Assembly (NCBI RefSeq): GCF_015182285.1 | Contig: NZ_PRDM01000006.1 | Span: 310,001-374,000, forward strand | DNA: 64,000 nucleotides | Origin: Flavobacterium hungaricum | Lineage (GTDB): Bacteria; Bacteroidota; Bacteroidia; Flavobacteriales; Flavobacteriaceae | Direction of reading: 5' to 3' | Shown: positions 18,346-25,700 of the stretch, one piece after another | Layout of the letters: each line of letters starts with the position of its first letter | How positions within the stretch are numbered: position 1 is the first letter of the stretch | Program-made: the position numbers and the translations under genes | The notes under the pieces: generated by a model | Told to the model about the DNA's origin: nothing | The model's database searches: none | Seen by the model: the letters and a program-made list of their open reading frames with translations, nothing else

Positions 18346-18942
18346 ATGATAAAAATCAATTCACAAGCGTCTTTTGCTGTTCAAGATATACTATTCACTT
18401 TTGCTCTAGAATCTGAAGCAGCCGAAGTTTTCTCAGATTATAATACTCTAATAACAGGAATTGGTAAAGTAAATGCGGCGTACGAATTGTCTAAAGCAAT
18501 TCACAAAAAGAAACCTTCTATAATTATAAATCTCGGATCGGCGGGAAGTACTTGTTTCCAAAAAGGTGCTGTTATCTGCTGTACCAAATTTGTACAAAGA
18601 GATATGGATGTGAGAGGCTTGGGTTACGCGCAATATGAAACGCCGCTCTCTGGATTACCTCCGATTATCGAATACGGTTTGCTTATGGATGGATTACCGG
18701 AAGGAATCTGCGGAACGGGGGACAATTTTGAAATGGGACATTGTTCTCCGGCATATACGGTTGTAGATATGGAGGCGTATGCTTTGGCCATGATTGCTAT
18801 GAAAGAAGATATTCCGTTTTTATGCTTAAAATATGTCTCAGATGGTGCTGATGATAATGCTGCAGAAGACTGGCTGGTTCAGGTTCATAAAGCAGCCATC
18901 GCCTACGGGAAAATTTTAGGACTCAGTAAAGAAAATATTTAG
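18346..18942 (+). CDS. MTA/SAH nucleosidase-like phosphorylase family protein
   Basis: 198 residues, shorter than typical MTAN (about 230). The PNP/UDP family outline is visible: ITGIGKVNAAYELSKAI, then INLGSAGS, then VVDMEAYALAMIA for substrate ribose contact, then LKYVSDGADDNA with the expected catalytic Asp. It would hydrolyse a purine nucleoside such as methylthioadenosine or S-adenosylhomocysteine; the latter would fit the radical-SAM neighbours. I chose ATG 18346 because the promoter -7 element overlaps the alternative GTG start at 18313. Confidence 0.8.
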   Translation: MIKINSQASFAVQDILFTFALESEAAEVFSDYNTLITGIGKVNAAYELSKAIHKKKPSIIINLGSAGSTCFQKGAVICCTKFVQRDMDVRGLGYAQYETPLSGLPPIIEYGLLMDGLPEGICGTGDNFEMGHCSPAYTVVDMEAYALAMIAMKEDIPFLCLKYVSDGADDNAAEDWLVQVHKAAIAYGKILGLSKENI

Positions 18943-19115
18943 AGATGCATTTCGAATAATTTTTAAACGCAAAGGATATAAGACTTTTATTTTTAAGATT
19001 TATATAAATCCAAAGTTCACAAAGCTTTATTGGATACAGCCTTGCGAACTTTTGCATTTGGAGTGTTTTAGGTATAAAAATCTTGTGTTCTTTTTTTAAA
19101 ATTTAGGCCGATGAT
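18943..19115. repeat. Dispersed cgcaaag-type intergenic sequence
   Basis: Contains aaacgcaaagg, ccaaagttcacaaagct and ccttgcgaacttttgcatt, resembling pieces of the MITE-like element at 2145-2410, in inverted arrangement. No gene is seen. Confidence 0.4.
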
Positions 19116-19841
19116 TTACGATTGTTTTTCTTGATAAGCAGCTTCTAATTTATCCAAAAAATCAAATAATTTCCGATTCATTTCAGTAAAATCAAAACTT
19201 CGAATTGTATCAGGATTTTGTACAAATTGATGTTTTGTGTTAGTTGATAAAAATTCCTCATCTATGGCAATTAATAATTCTGCTACCTCGGGATTTAGCT
19301 CCATATGACATTGAAAACCGTATACTAAATCAGAATAAGAAATAATTTGTCTCGGACAGCCTTTGCTTGAGGCAAGAATTTTACTTTTCGCTGTCAGACC
19401 CGGCATATCGTTATGCCAATGACCAACTGCTAGTTCTGATCCAAAATGATTTATTTTAGGATCTGTAATTCCGTCTGCGGTTAGTTGAATTGGAAACACG
19501 CCGATTTCTTTTTCAGGACTATTTTCAAATGATGCTCCTAAAGCTTCGCCAATAAGCTGCGAACCAAGGCAGACACCAATAACAGCTTTGTTGTTTTTGA
19601 CAGCGTTTTGAATTAAATCAATTTCGGCCTTTGCATCAAAATGAGGGCACTCTTCTATAGTCGTGTCAGGACTTTGCGGGCCGCCCATAATCAGAAGTAA
19701 ATCGATGTTGGTAACAGTTTCCGGTAAAGGCTGCCCGAGATAAACTTTTGAAAATGTAACAGCATGTTTTCTAGAAACAGCCCATTCTAAATAAGCCCCA
19801 GGAGCTTCAAAATCTTCGTGCTGTATAATATGTACATTCAT
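19116..19841 (-). CDS. Class I glutamine amidotransferase domain protein
   Basis: 241 residues. Catalytic triad is complete: nucleophile Cys91 in IGVCLGSQ, and His179/Glu181 in QCHMELNPE. An oxyanion-type MGGPQSP lies at 52-58. It resembles GMP-synthase-type GATase domains acting alone, which hydrolyse glutamine or gamma-glutamyl compounds. The physiological substrate is unknown. Separate from its neighbours by more than 100 bases. Confidence 0.9.
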   Translation of the reverse strand: MNVHIIQHEDFEAPGAYLEWAVSRKHAVTFSKVYLGQPLPETVTNIDLLLIMGGPQSPDTTIEECPHFDAKAEIDLIQNAVKNNKAVIGVCLGSQLIGEALGASFENSPEKEIGVFPIQLTADGITDPKINHFGSELAVGHWHNDMPGLTAKSKILASSKGCPRQIISYSDLVYGFQCHMELNPEVAELLIAIDEEFLSTNTKHQFVQNPDTIRSFDFTEMNRKLFDFLDKLEAAYQEKQS

Positions 19842-19967
19842 TCGTCTTTTTTTTGTTTGAAATTTATTTCAAACAAAAATAAAAGTAACGAATAAGATTT
19901 GGATGATACAGTTTTTTGAATTAAAAGTGGTCCAGTAAAAACAGCTTTTGCTTTTTTTTTGAATGGA

Positions 19968-20363
19968 TTAATTGGATTGAAAATGAGATAAGGCTTTCAT
20001 TGCTTTTTGAGCATCTTTTTGGTCGATAAAAATGTGATCGTGATAATAGCCTGCCACAACATTACAGCTTATGTTTTCTTGACCAAGAATGGCCGAGAAT
20101 GCAGCAGTCATTCCTACTGCTTCTAAAGAAGAATGAACGTTAAAAGTAATCCAGGCAGCAATATAAGAATACTCCAGATTTAATTGGTCAGCATCTTCTT
20201 TTTTTAAGATAACGGTTATTCCTTCTGTTTCTTTAAAAAGAAATAAAATAGCTGCGAAAGGAATGTTTTCTGTGCTTTTTACGCAGCAGTAAACATATCG
20301 GCCGTCATTTAATACGGGATTTAGGTTCTTTAAGATCTTTTCAAGATTTTTTTCGCCTGACAT
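19968..20363 (-). CDS. ACT-domain protein (DUF2241-like)
   Basis: 131 residues with two ACT-like beta-alpha-beta parts: residues 20-65 (FAAILFLFKETEGITVILKK, split) and 70-130 (WITFNVHSSLEAVGMTAAFS and CNVVAGYYHDHIFID). Such proteins probably bind a small ligand such as an amino acid; no enzyme domain is attached. Starts 7 bases after the stop of the small gene upstream on the same strand. Confidence 0.8.
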   Translation of the reverse strand: MSGEKNLEKILKNLNPVLNDGRYVYCCVKSTENIPFAAILFLFKETEGITVILKKEDADQLNLEYSYIAAWITFNVHSSLEAVGMTAAFSAILGQENISCNVVAGYYHDHIFIDQKDAQKAMKALSHFQSN

Positions 20364-20370
20364 TCTTGGA

Positions 20371-20622
20371 TTATTTTTCTAAATTGTCAATATCAGAAAT
20401 CTGATCCAGTATATTAGTCTGGTTTGGCGAAATGTAGTTTTTGATTTCGGGATGAGTTTCTTTTTTAAAAAGAAGATCCAGAGCATTGTATAGTTTTAAT
20501 AAAACATCTTTGTCTTCTTTTTCGATCTCTAAGGCTGTATTAAAATTAAAAACATAATTATTCGAATTGCGTACTTCTACTTTTATCGTTTTTGATGTGA
20601 TTTTAAATTTAACTATGTCCAT
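20371..20622 (-). CDS. Small hypothetical protein
   Basis: 83 residues, alternating charged and hydrophobic residues at the N-terminus (IVKFKITSKTIKVEVRN), then a helix-rich acidic half. No known motif. First gene of a likely two-gene operon with the ACT-domain gene, and the last host gene before the prophage. Confidence 0.6.
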   Translation of the reverse strand: MDIVKFKITSKTIKVEVRNSNNYVFNFNTALEIEKEDKDVLLKLYNALDLLFKKETHPEIKNYISPNQTNILDQISDIDNLEK

Positions 20623-20741
20623 AATGTTTATTTAGAGTCGTAAATCTAATAAATTTTTTATTGCCTTCCTTAGAAATTCTATGGTCTTATGATCAGTTTT
20701 TTTAGGCTTTAATTTGCTGTAAGACAGAATAGTTTAAATAA

Positions 20742-20772
20742 AAAACCCTTAAACTATATGTTTAAGGGTTTT
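20742..20772. terminator. Original tRNA-Met terminator, displaced by the prophage
   Basis: Perfect 13-bp arms (AAAACCCTTAAAC / GTTTAAGGGTTTT) around TATAT. Leftward reading gives a T-run after the stem. It sits 5 bases beyond attL, where the 3' end of the tRNA gene would have been before integration, so it was probably the tRNA terminator. Confidence 0.8.
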
Positions 20773-20777
20773 GCCGT

Positions 20778-20822
20778 TTGTAGCGAGGACGGGAGTTGAA
20801 CCCGTGACCTCAGGGTTATGAA
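20778..20822. repeat. attL core (45-bp duplicate of tRNA-Met 3' part)
   Basis: Identical to 61478-61522. It holds the T arm, variable loop, part of the anticodon loop and acceptor 3' strand of tRNA-Met, but lacks the 5' half, so it is not a working tRNA gene. The identity ends at 20823. Confidence 0.95.
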
Positions 20823-20922
20823 ATCAACACCCTTTCACTTATGGCTTGTAAACACCTTTAAAAGCAATATCTTTACGATTATTGTTTGTTTATTTTATAT
20901 TTTTTTTGAGATTTTAATGTCT

Positions 20923-20935
20923 CTTAGGGTTGTCG
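20923..20935. promoter_or_regulatory. Candidate integrase arm-type site, left end
   Basis: CTTAGGGTTGTCG recurs exactly at 61381-61393, just outside the integrase gene, with another GGGTTGTCG at 61398-61406. In circular attP these copies would flank the core on both sides in the same orientation, as arm-type sites do. Function is inferred. Confidence 0.5.
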
Positions 20936-20938
20936 GCA

Positions 20939-21208
20939 TCACTGCTCTTGAAACTCCTTATTTTTCTGGGTTTTCAAGCTGTTAAATACCTTGTTTTCTA
21001 AACCAAAAATCCAGTTTGCGTTGACATTAAAAACTTCACAAATTCTTTTAATGTGTTCTGTCCTGAAATGAGCGGTGCCCATTTTTATTTTTGTTAGAGT
21101 TTGTTTTAAAATTCCAACTGAATCCGCAAAATCGTACTCATATTTTATAGTTCCTAAACTTTGTAGCAACTTTATTAGTTCGAATATTTTAAGATCAGTT
21201 TCATTCAT
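20939..21208 (-). CDS. Small HTH-like protein of the lysogeny operon
   Basis: 89 residues. The stretch FADSVGILKQTLTKIKMGTAHF (split) followed by HIKRICEVFNVNANWIFGLEN resembles an XRE-type helix-turn-helix with the usual NxxWI ending. Its start overlaps the stop of the lipoprotein gene by one base. Last gene of the operon, next to attL. It may be an accessory regulator of lysogeny or excision. Confidence 0.65.
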   Translation of the reverse strand: MNETDLKIFELIKLLQSLGTIKYEYDFADSVGILKQTLTKIKMGTAHFRTEHIKRICEVFNVNANWIFGLENKVFNSLKTQKNKEFQEQ

Positions 21209-21606
21209 TACTTAATTCCGTAAATTTTATTTTTATCTGTGATAAAATATATGCTGTTTGCTACAGTGTCTCCAGCCAGCCTGTAAGCATGTACTCTATA
21301 AAACTTCTTATCTTTTATTTTCGGAAATCCTTTTACTAGAGTATCCATTTTATTGAGTTCGTTCTTTGCTGCATCAAGACTTTTCATATCAAAATAATCT
21401 TGGTAAGACTTTGAAAACTTTCTATGCATCACTTTGTTTGCATCTTGGCCTAAAATATCAATGATGTCAAATTTAAATTCTGCAAGTTCTTTTTCAGATA
21501 CATTTTTTTTAATTAAGTCGTTTTTTACAACTTCAATTTGCTCATTGTTTTTTGAACAGGAGAAAAGCATAAATGTTACAACTAGAATGGAAATAGTTTT
21601 TTTCAT
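21208..21606 (-). CDS. Phage-encoded lipoprotein, lysogeny operon
   Basis: 132 residues with a lipoprotein signal and Cys in LFSCSKN (about 17). The rest is charged and helical, then a beta-rich C-terminus (FYRVHAYRLAGDTVANSIYFI). Placed 2 bases after the repressor stop, so it is expressed in the lysogen. Membrane-anchored proteins in this position in other temperate phages block superinfection; that role is inference here. Confidence 0.7.
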   Translation of the reverse strand: MKKTISILVVTFMLFSCSKNNEQIEVVKNDLIKKNVSEKELAEFKFDIIDILGQDANKVMHRKFSKSYQDYFDMKSLDAAKNELNKMDTLVKGFPKIKDKKFYRVHAYRLAGDTVANSIYFITDKNKIYGIK

Positions 21607-21608
21607 AG

Positions 21609-22334
21609 TTAAAAAGTTCGTTTGATTACTTTGAATATTTGCAGCACATCATTTAATTCAATTTTGAAATCTTGATATTCTGGACTTTTATTTCTGGAGT
21701 GACATGTTATAGTACCTTTTTCCAAATCCTGATCTACAATGTCTTTGCAAATAATCGTGTCTTTATGTACAATAACCCAGCCGTATTTTGAATCTCTTAA
21801 AGAATCCCAATGCATTCTGCTTAATTCTCGGCACAAAGTTATACATCCCTCTGGATTGTCATAAAGTCCGCCATTATCCATGCTATCGCCCTTTATTTCA
21901 AATGCAACATAATTTCCACGTGCATATTTGTCAACATAAAAATTAACTTCATTATATCCGTCGATTAATTCGACCTCAGAACATTCGCTTATATATTGTG
22001 CGTAAGCTCTAACTGGCACTAATGGAACTGTCATTATAAATTTGCCGTTCGGCAGTTCTTGGAATTTATTACCGTTTTTATTCTTAATTACCTCCTCTTC
22101 ATTTTCAGTATATTTTTTGGCTTTTACACCTTCTCCGGTAGTAATCCAATCTGGATTTACTTCCAAAACCTTACTGATTGCTTCTATTGTACTTCTATTT
22201 GGTTCGTTTTCGTTTTTTAATATTCTTCCAATGGTTGACTGCGAAACCGACGTCAGTTTATGTAGTTTGTACGGCGTGAAGCCTTTATTTTCCATACTTT
22301 GTTTTATTCTTTCTCCTATGCTGTGCATTATCAT
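21609..22334 (-). CDS. CI-like repressor, XRE HTH plus S24 peptidase domain
   Basis: 241 residues. An N-terminal HTH (about 8-60; GFTPYKLHKLTSVSQSTIGRI) and a C-terminal LexA/S24 fold with the catalytic Ser in IKGDSMDNGG (about 155). A Lys partner is expected in ICKDIVDQ. Two ATGs (22334 and 22328) are possible. It should maintain lysogeny and be inactivated by RecA-linked self-cleavage. Divergent from a cro-position gene across palindromic operators. Confidence 0.9.
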   Translation of the reverse strand: MIMHSIGERIKQSMENKGFTPYKLHKLTSVSQSTIGRILKNENEPNRSTIEAISKVLEVNPDWITTGEGVKAKKYTENEEEVIKNKNGNKFQELPNGKFIMTVPLVPVRAYAQYISECSEVELIDGYNEVNFYVDKYARGNYVAFEIKGDSMDNGGLYDNPEGCITLCRELSRMHWDSLRDSKYGWVIVHKDTIICKDIVDQDLEKGTITCHSRNKSPEYQDFKIELNDVLQIFKVIKRTF

Positions 22335-22360
22335 TTATTTAGAATCGATATAAATTACCA

Positions 22361-22420
22361 TTTGGAAGTAAATTTTACTTCCAAATATTTGTTTTTTACT
22401 TCCAAATGGAAGTATATTTG
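22361..22420. promoter_or_regulatory. Repressor operators and early promoter
   Basis: Operator 1 is a perfect 25-bp palindrome (22361-22385, arm TTTGGAAGTAAA). Operator 2 is TACTTCCA-AA-TGGAAGTA (22397-22414). All four half-sites share TGGAAGT. Operator 2 fills the spacer of a rightward promoter: TTTG at 22388-22391, 21 bases, TATATTTG at 22413-22420. Binding would block early transcription; operator 1 lies on the repressor side. Confidence 0.85.
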
Positions 22421-22457
22421 CTGTATAGAAAATGACTAGTCAAAAATAGCAATAAAA

Positions 22458-22670
22458 ATGGAACTAACAACAGCAGCAAAGGAAAAATTAGGAACCGATG
22501 AGGTTAAGATGAAAATAGCTTTAGAGTTAGATAAATCTTATTACACAATGCGAAGATGGATTTTATCATCCCCAATTCACGAGAACCTTACAAAAAAGAG
22601 ATCTATTGAAGCAATTGTAAAGTTTACTGGATTAAAAGAATCTGAAATTTTTACAGATGAACAAGGCTGA
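22458..22670 (+). CDS. Small Cro-position DNA-binding protein
   Basis: 70 residues; first gene of the rightward early operon. MKIALELDKSYYTMRRWILSS followed by KKRSIEAIVKFTGLKESEIF looks like a helix-turn-helix with a recognition helix around YYTMRRW. Divergent from the S24 repressor and under the operator-bearing promoter, as expected for Cro or an excision/early regulator. The next gene overlaps it by 14 bases. Confidence 0.7.
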   Translation: MELTTAAKEKLGTDEVKMKIALELDKSYYTMRRWILSSPIHENLTKKRSIEAIVKFTGLKESEIFTDEQG

Positions 22671-22875
22671 TAAAATACAATTTATAAAAAGCCAGCTTCA
22701 AGACTTAAATATTCAAGAAGAGCTTTTTAAACAAGGATTAAGTTCAATTACTAGCCGTAAGAGTTACTTAGAAATGGAGTTGGATAGTTTGGGAGCTTCC
22801 AACTCCACCCGAAAGGGCAGATTCGAAATGACACCAGAACTTAAATTAAAAGCAGTTGCTTGTTTGACCAAATAA
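22657..22875 (+). CDS. Small early phage protein, unknown
   Basis: 72 residues, an N-terminal coiled-coil-like helix (IQFIKSQLQDLNIQEELFKQ) and a basic C-terminus. No family recognised. Overlaps the Cro-position gene by 14 bases. Its coding sequence contains a 20-base string (22746-22765) repeated exactly at 61415-61434 beside the integrase gene. Confidence 0.6.
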   Translation: MNKADKIQFIKSQLQDLNIQEELFKQGLSSITSRKSYLEMELDSLGASNSTRKGRFEMTPELKLKAVACLTK

Positions 22876-22876
22876 A

Positions 22877-22904
22877 AAAACCGCTCACGGACATGAACGG
22901 TTTT
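22877..22904 (+). terminator. Hairpin after the first two early genes
   Basis: AAAACCG-C-TCA pairs with TGA-A-CGGTTTT (one mismatch, loop CGGACA) and ends in four T. It directly follows a stop codon within the early region, so it may be a partial terminator or an antitermination target. Confidence 0.55.
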
Positions 22905-22951
22905 AGATCAAATTTTATTAACGCCTTGCAGGGCATAAATAAACAAATAGA

Positions 22952-23254
22952 ATGACAAAGTTAGAAGAAATTACAGATAAAGCCGTAACAATCAATAAAA
23001 AAATTAAGGCTTTCGAAAAACTTAAATGGGTTTGTTCAAGATTATTGAACTTTTATTCTCAAGAAACCAATCTTTCAATGGTTGAAGTGATGAAAGTAAG
23101 ACATGCAAAAGTTGCTCAACAACTAAATGAACTTAGAAGTGAATTGATTCCAGTTAACGATGAAAGACTTTCACTCTTAAAGCAACAACCAAAAACAACT
23201 ACTTACGAGGTTGTTAATCTCAACATTAAACAATACGAATCATGGATGCACTAA
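22952..23254 (+). CDS. Small early phage protein, unknown
   Basis: 100 residues, largely helical and basic (KIKAFEKLKWVCSRLLNFYS, then VRHAKVAQQLNELRSELIPV). Probably coiled-coil. No family recognised. Its 3' end overlaps the next short gene by 13 bases, which supports translation of both. Confidence 0.55.
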   Translation: MTKLEEITDKAVTINKKIKAFEKLKWVCSRLLNFYSQETNLSMVEVMKVRHAKVAQQLNELRSELIPVNDERLSLLKQQPKTTTYEVVNLNIKQYESWMH

Positions 23255-23421
23255 CTAAAAAAGAAAAGAAAGTTTTAGCCCAAGCATTGAGATTGTTGTT
23301 TGATAAAACAGAAGATTTTACAGTCTGCAGTTCGATATCTGATCTGGCTGCCAAACTCCAAACAAGTAACGCGGATGAAATTAAAAACGATCTGCAATTT
23401 ATAACCTCTAATCCTTATTAA
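23242..23421 (+). CDS. Short early phage protein (59 residues)
   Basis: An ATG frame inside the 168-base gap between two called genes: MDALTKKEKKVLAQALRLLF, then a Cys-containing stretch and LAAKLQTSNADEIKNDLQFI, ending SNPY. Overlapping the upstream gene by 13 bases and ending 1 base before the next ATG makes it a likely real gene. It reads like a small winged-helix or helical protein; function unknown. Confidence 0.6.
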   Translation: MDALTKKEKKVLAQALRLLFDKTEDFTVCSSISDLAAKLQTSNADEIKNDLQFITSNPY

Positions 23422-23422
23422 C

Positions 23423-23809
23423 ATGTCATTATCAATCGAAGCACAGATTTATAAAGTCCTCAGTACAAGTAAAAAACTTTCTGAGGACAATCCAGACCTA
23501 CTTTTTTTATCATTTGACAGATTAAAAGATCATTTTGTTTTCAACTGCTATAAGGTATTTAACGATGAAAAGTATCCTTTTTTCAGCTTGCTAGTTTCAG
23601 ACAAAGAAAAGCTTAGTGAATTGATTTCAAATTTTCTTTTAAGTGAAAAAATTAGGTTTCGTTTTCAGCAAACTAAAGACCCTGATTTTATGGATATAGA
23701 ATCAAATATTAGAAAAGCATTTTTTAAAGACTGGCTTTTCAATAAAGTAAAAAATGTTAATCAACGCGATGCCGTAAGAGTTAAGATGGCACTTGAAAAA
23801 ATCAAATAA
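23423..23809 (+). CDS. Early phage protein, unknown
   Basis: 128 residues, alpha-helical with a basic C-terminus (FFKDWLFNKVKNVNQRDAVRVKM). Contains LLFLSFDRLKDHFVFNCYKVF. No known motif. Ends exactly where the next small gene begins (TAAATGG), as in a tightly packed early operon. Confidence 0.55.
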   Translation: MSLSIEAQIYKVLSTSKKLSEDNPDLLFLSFDRLKDHFVFNCYKVFNDEKYPFFSLLVSDKEKLSELISNFLLSEKIRFRFQQTKDPDFMDIESNIRKAFFKDWLFNKVKNVNQRDAVRVKMALEKIK

Positions 23810-23932
23810 ATGGGCTTAGATACAGAAAGAGGTAACAGAATGTTTAACCTATTTGTTATAGCATTTATAATCGCTTTTGTTATTGGTTTTGTTGTCGGAG
23901 GGGTTACAGTTTACACAGTTTTTAAATTATAG
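23810..23932 (+). CDS. 40-residue single-pass membrane peptide
   Basis: Starts at the base after the preceding stop. Charged N-terminus (MGLDTERGNRM) followed by one transmembrane helix (LFVIAFIIAFVIGFVVGG) and a short tail. One of three tiny membrane peptides in the prophage. Role unknown. Confidence 0.55.
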   Translation: MGLDTERGNRMFNLFVIAFIIAFVIGFVVGGVTVYTVFKL

Positions 23933-23935
23933 ATC

Positions 23936-24187
23936 ATGACAATTAAAATAAATCAAATATACAAAACGGACACAGGCTTTTTCCTTAGAGTAAAAGTTGT
24001 TAGAGATTCAGGATTACACACTTTAGAGTTGATTGATAGAAACGGAAATGTAATTCCAGATCAAAAAAACTCATTCGGGCATGTAAATCAAAGAAGTGAG
24101 CGCTTCTGCTCAGAAGAAACAATCGAAAGTTACAAATTCATTCATAAATCAAATTTTAATAAATATTCAAATGAAAAATCAAGTTAA
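23936..24187 (+). CDS. Early phage protein, unknown
   Basis: 83 residues with a beta-rich N-terminus (IKINQIYKTDTGFFLRVKVV, then LELIDRNGNVI), like a small SH3- or OB-type barrel, and a basic tail. No family recognised. Overlaps the start of the coiled-coil gene by 17 bases. Confidence 0.55.
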   Translation: MTIKINQIYKTDTGFFLRVKVVRDSGLHTLELIDRNGNVIPDQKNSFGHVNQRSERFCSEETIESYKFIHKSNFNKYSNEKSS

Positions 24188-25274
24188 AAAAACTGAAATA
24201 ATCTCATTGGAATCAGTAAAAGCTTCAATGCTTCCAGAGTTGCAGGGATGGAAAGCAAAACAAGAAGCAGTAGTTGAAGAAAATCCTTTTGTCGCGATCA
24301 CTGATAATAAAACCTACGAAGAGGCAAAAAAAAGCAGAACAGCGTATGTGACAGCTAGAACGACAATTGAAAAGCAAGAAACACTTATTGCTTCAAAACT
24401 TAAAATTGTCCGTAATGAAGTGAGTACTGAAACTAAAAATCTGATTGATATTACTCTTCCTCACGAAGAAAAGCAGCAAATGGAGGTTCGTCGCTATGAA
24501 GCCGCAAAGGAAAAGGAACGTGAAGAAAAGGAGAAAGCTGAAAAAGAGAGAAAAGAAGCTATTCAAAATAAAATCGAAACATTTTATCAACTACAAAAAG
24601 GTCAAATTGAAAGCTTGCTATTCGATAAAATTAAAAGTTTTAAAGTCGAAATGAACGAATCAATAAACAATACTGATGTCAGTGAATTTGAAGAGTTCGA
24701 GTTACAGTTTGCTTCAAAAGTTCAATTGCTGAAACAACAATTAGATGACAAAGTAAAGTCTCTAACAGAAAAAGAAGAGGCAAGACTTGCTTATGAGAAA
24801 CTAGCAAAAGAAAAAGCTGAGTTTGAAGCCCAAAAAAAAGCAAAAGAGGAATCTGATAAAAAAGAAGCTAAAGAACGTGAGGAGAAGCAAAAAGCAATTG
24901 ATGCCGAAAACAAACGTGTTGCTGATGAAAATGCTAAAAAGCAAAAAGAACTTGACGAAAAGCAAAAAGCAATTGATGAAGCTGAGAAAAAACGCAAAGA
25001 AGAAGTTGCTGTAAAGGAAAAAGCAGAAGCTGACAGAATTGCTAAAGAAAAAGCTGATAAAGAAGCTAAGGAGAAAGAAGAAGCTGAGAAGAAAAGAATT
25101 GAAGAGCTTAAGCCAGACAAGGAGAAAGCAATGCAGTACATCGAGAGTTTGCTTTTTACTGCTGACTTTCCAGAAATTAAAGATCAAGCCATTGCAAAAG
25201 AACTTCTCTCAATACGAGATGGACTAAACAAAACAATTATCGCATTCAATAATCAAATTTTAAATATCAAATAA
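24171..25274 (+). CDS. Coiled-coil protein of the recombination region (DUF1351-like)
   Basis: 367 residues. The N-terminal 110 residues (LPELQGWKAKQEAVV, TYEEAKKSRTAYVTARTTIE) resemble DUF1351-type phage proteins; residues about 215-340 are an uninterrupted Lys/Glu/Ala coiled coil. ATG 24171 is chosen over an upstream TTG because the upstream part lies entirely in the previous gene. Located beside the exonuclease gene, so a role in phage recombination or replication is likely but not shown. Confidence 0.7.
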   Translation: MKNQVKKTEIISLESVKASMLPELQGWKAKQEAVVEENPFVAITDNKTYEEAKKSRTAYVTARTTIEKQETLIASKLKIVRNEVSTETKNLIDITLPHEEKQQMEVRRYEAAKEKEREEKEKAEKERKEAIQNKIETFYQLQKGQIESLLFDKIKSFKVEMNESINNTDVSEFEEFELQFASKVQLLKQQLDDKVKSLTEKEEARLAYEKLAKEKAEFEAQKKAKEESDKKEAKEREEKQKAIDAENKRVADENAKKQKELDEKQKAIDEAEKKRKEEVAVKEKAEADRIAKEKADKEAKEKEEAEKKRIEELKPDKEKAMQYIESLLFTADFPEIKDQAIAKELLSIRDGLNKTIIAFNNQILNIK

Positions 25275-25277
25275 CAA

Positions 25278-25700
25278 ATGGAATCAAATGTAAAGCCGGA
25301 ATTATTTCCAAAAAATGGAGAAGTAACTTTTATCATGCCGTCAACAAATGCTATTGGAGCATTGAAAGAAGCGGGTGTTAGTAGAAAATTGACAGTTTCC
25401 TATATGGAAAAATCAGAATGGATTGCAAAAAAAAACGAAGCTGTAGAATGTTTCTTCTTAGGATTCAAAGAAGCTACTGATGCAAAAGGAGCAACTTACT
25501 TCATGGCAAAGCTGCATGATGGAGAAAAAGCGTTTCTAGCTGGACAAACTGTTTTAATTCAAGCTTTGATGAATACTAAAATCGGTCAAGGTGTAAGTAT
25601 TAAATGTACCGGTAGCAGTAAAACAACTGGAGGAAATGAAATTCCATTGTTTGATGTTGATGAGCTTAACATAAACATTTTTGATGCTAACGAAGAATAG
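25278..25700 (+). CDS. Small beta-rich protein next to exonuclease, possible ssDNA binder
   Basis: 140 residues, mostly beta strands (VTFIMPSTNAIGALKEAGVS, VECFFLGFKEATDAKGATYF) and an acidic C-terminal tail ending FDANEE, a feature shared with single-strand-binding proteins. Overlaps the exonuclease gene by 17 bases. OB-fold assignment is inference from strand pattern, tail and context. Confidence 0.5.
   Translation: MESNVKPELFPKNGEVTFIMPSTNAIGALKEAGVSRKLTVSYMEKSEWIAKKNEAVECFFLGFKEATDAKGATYFMAKLHDGEKAFLAGQTVLIQALMNTKIGQGVSIKCTGSSKTTGGNEIPLFDVDELNINIFDANEE

Noticed and set aside
20781..20822. Second tRNA gene at attL
   Set aside because: Only the 3' half of tRNA-Met is present; the 5' half has been replaced by phage sequence.
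24791..25187. Leftward frames of 116-128 residues opposite the coiled-coil gene
   Set aside because: Phe/Ser/Leu-rich translations are mirror images of a Lys/Glu-rich coding sequence; no promoter or neighbours.
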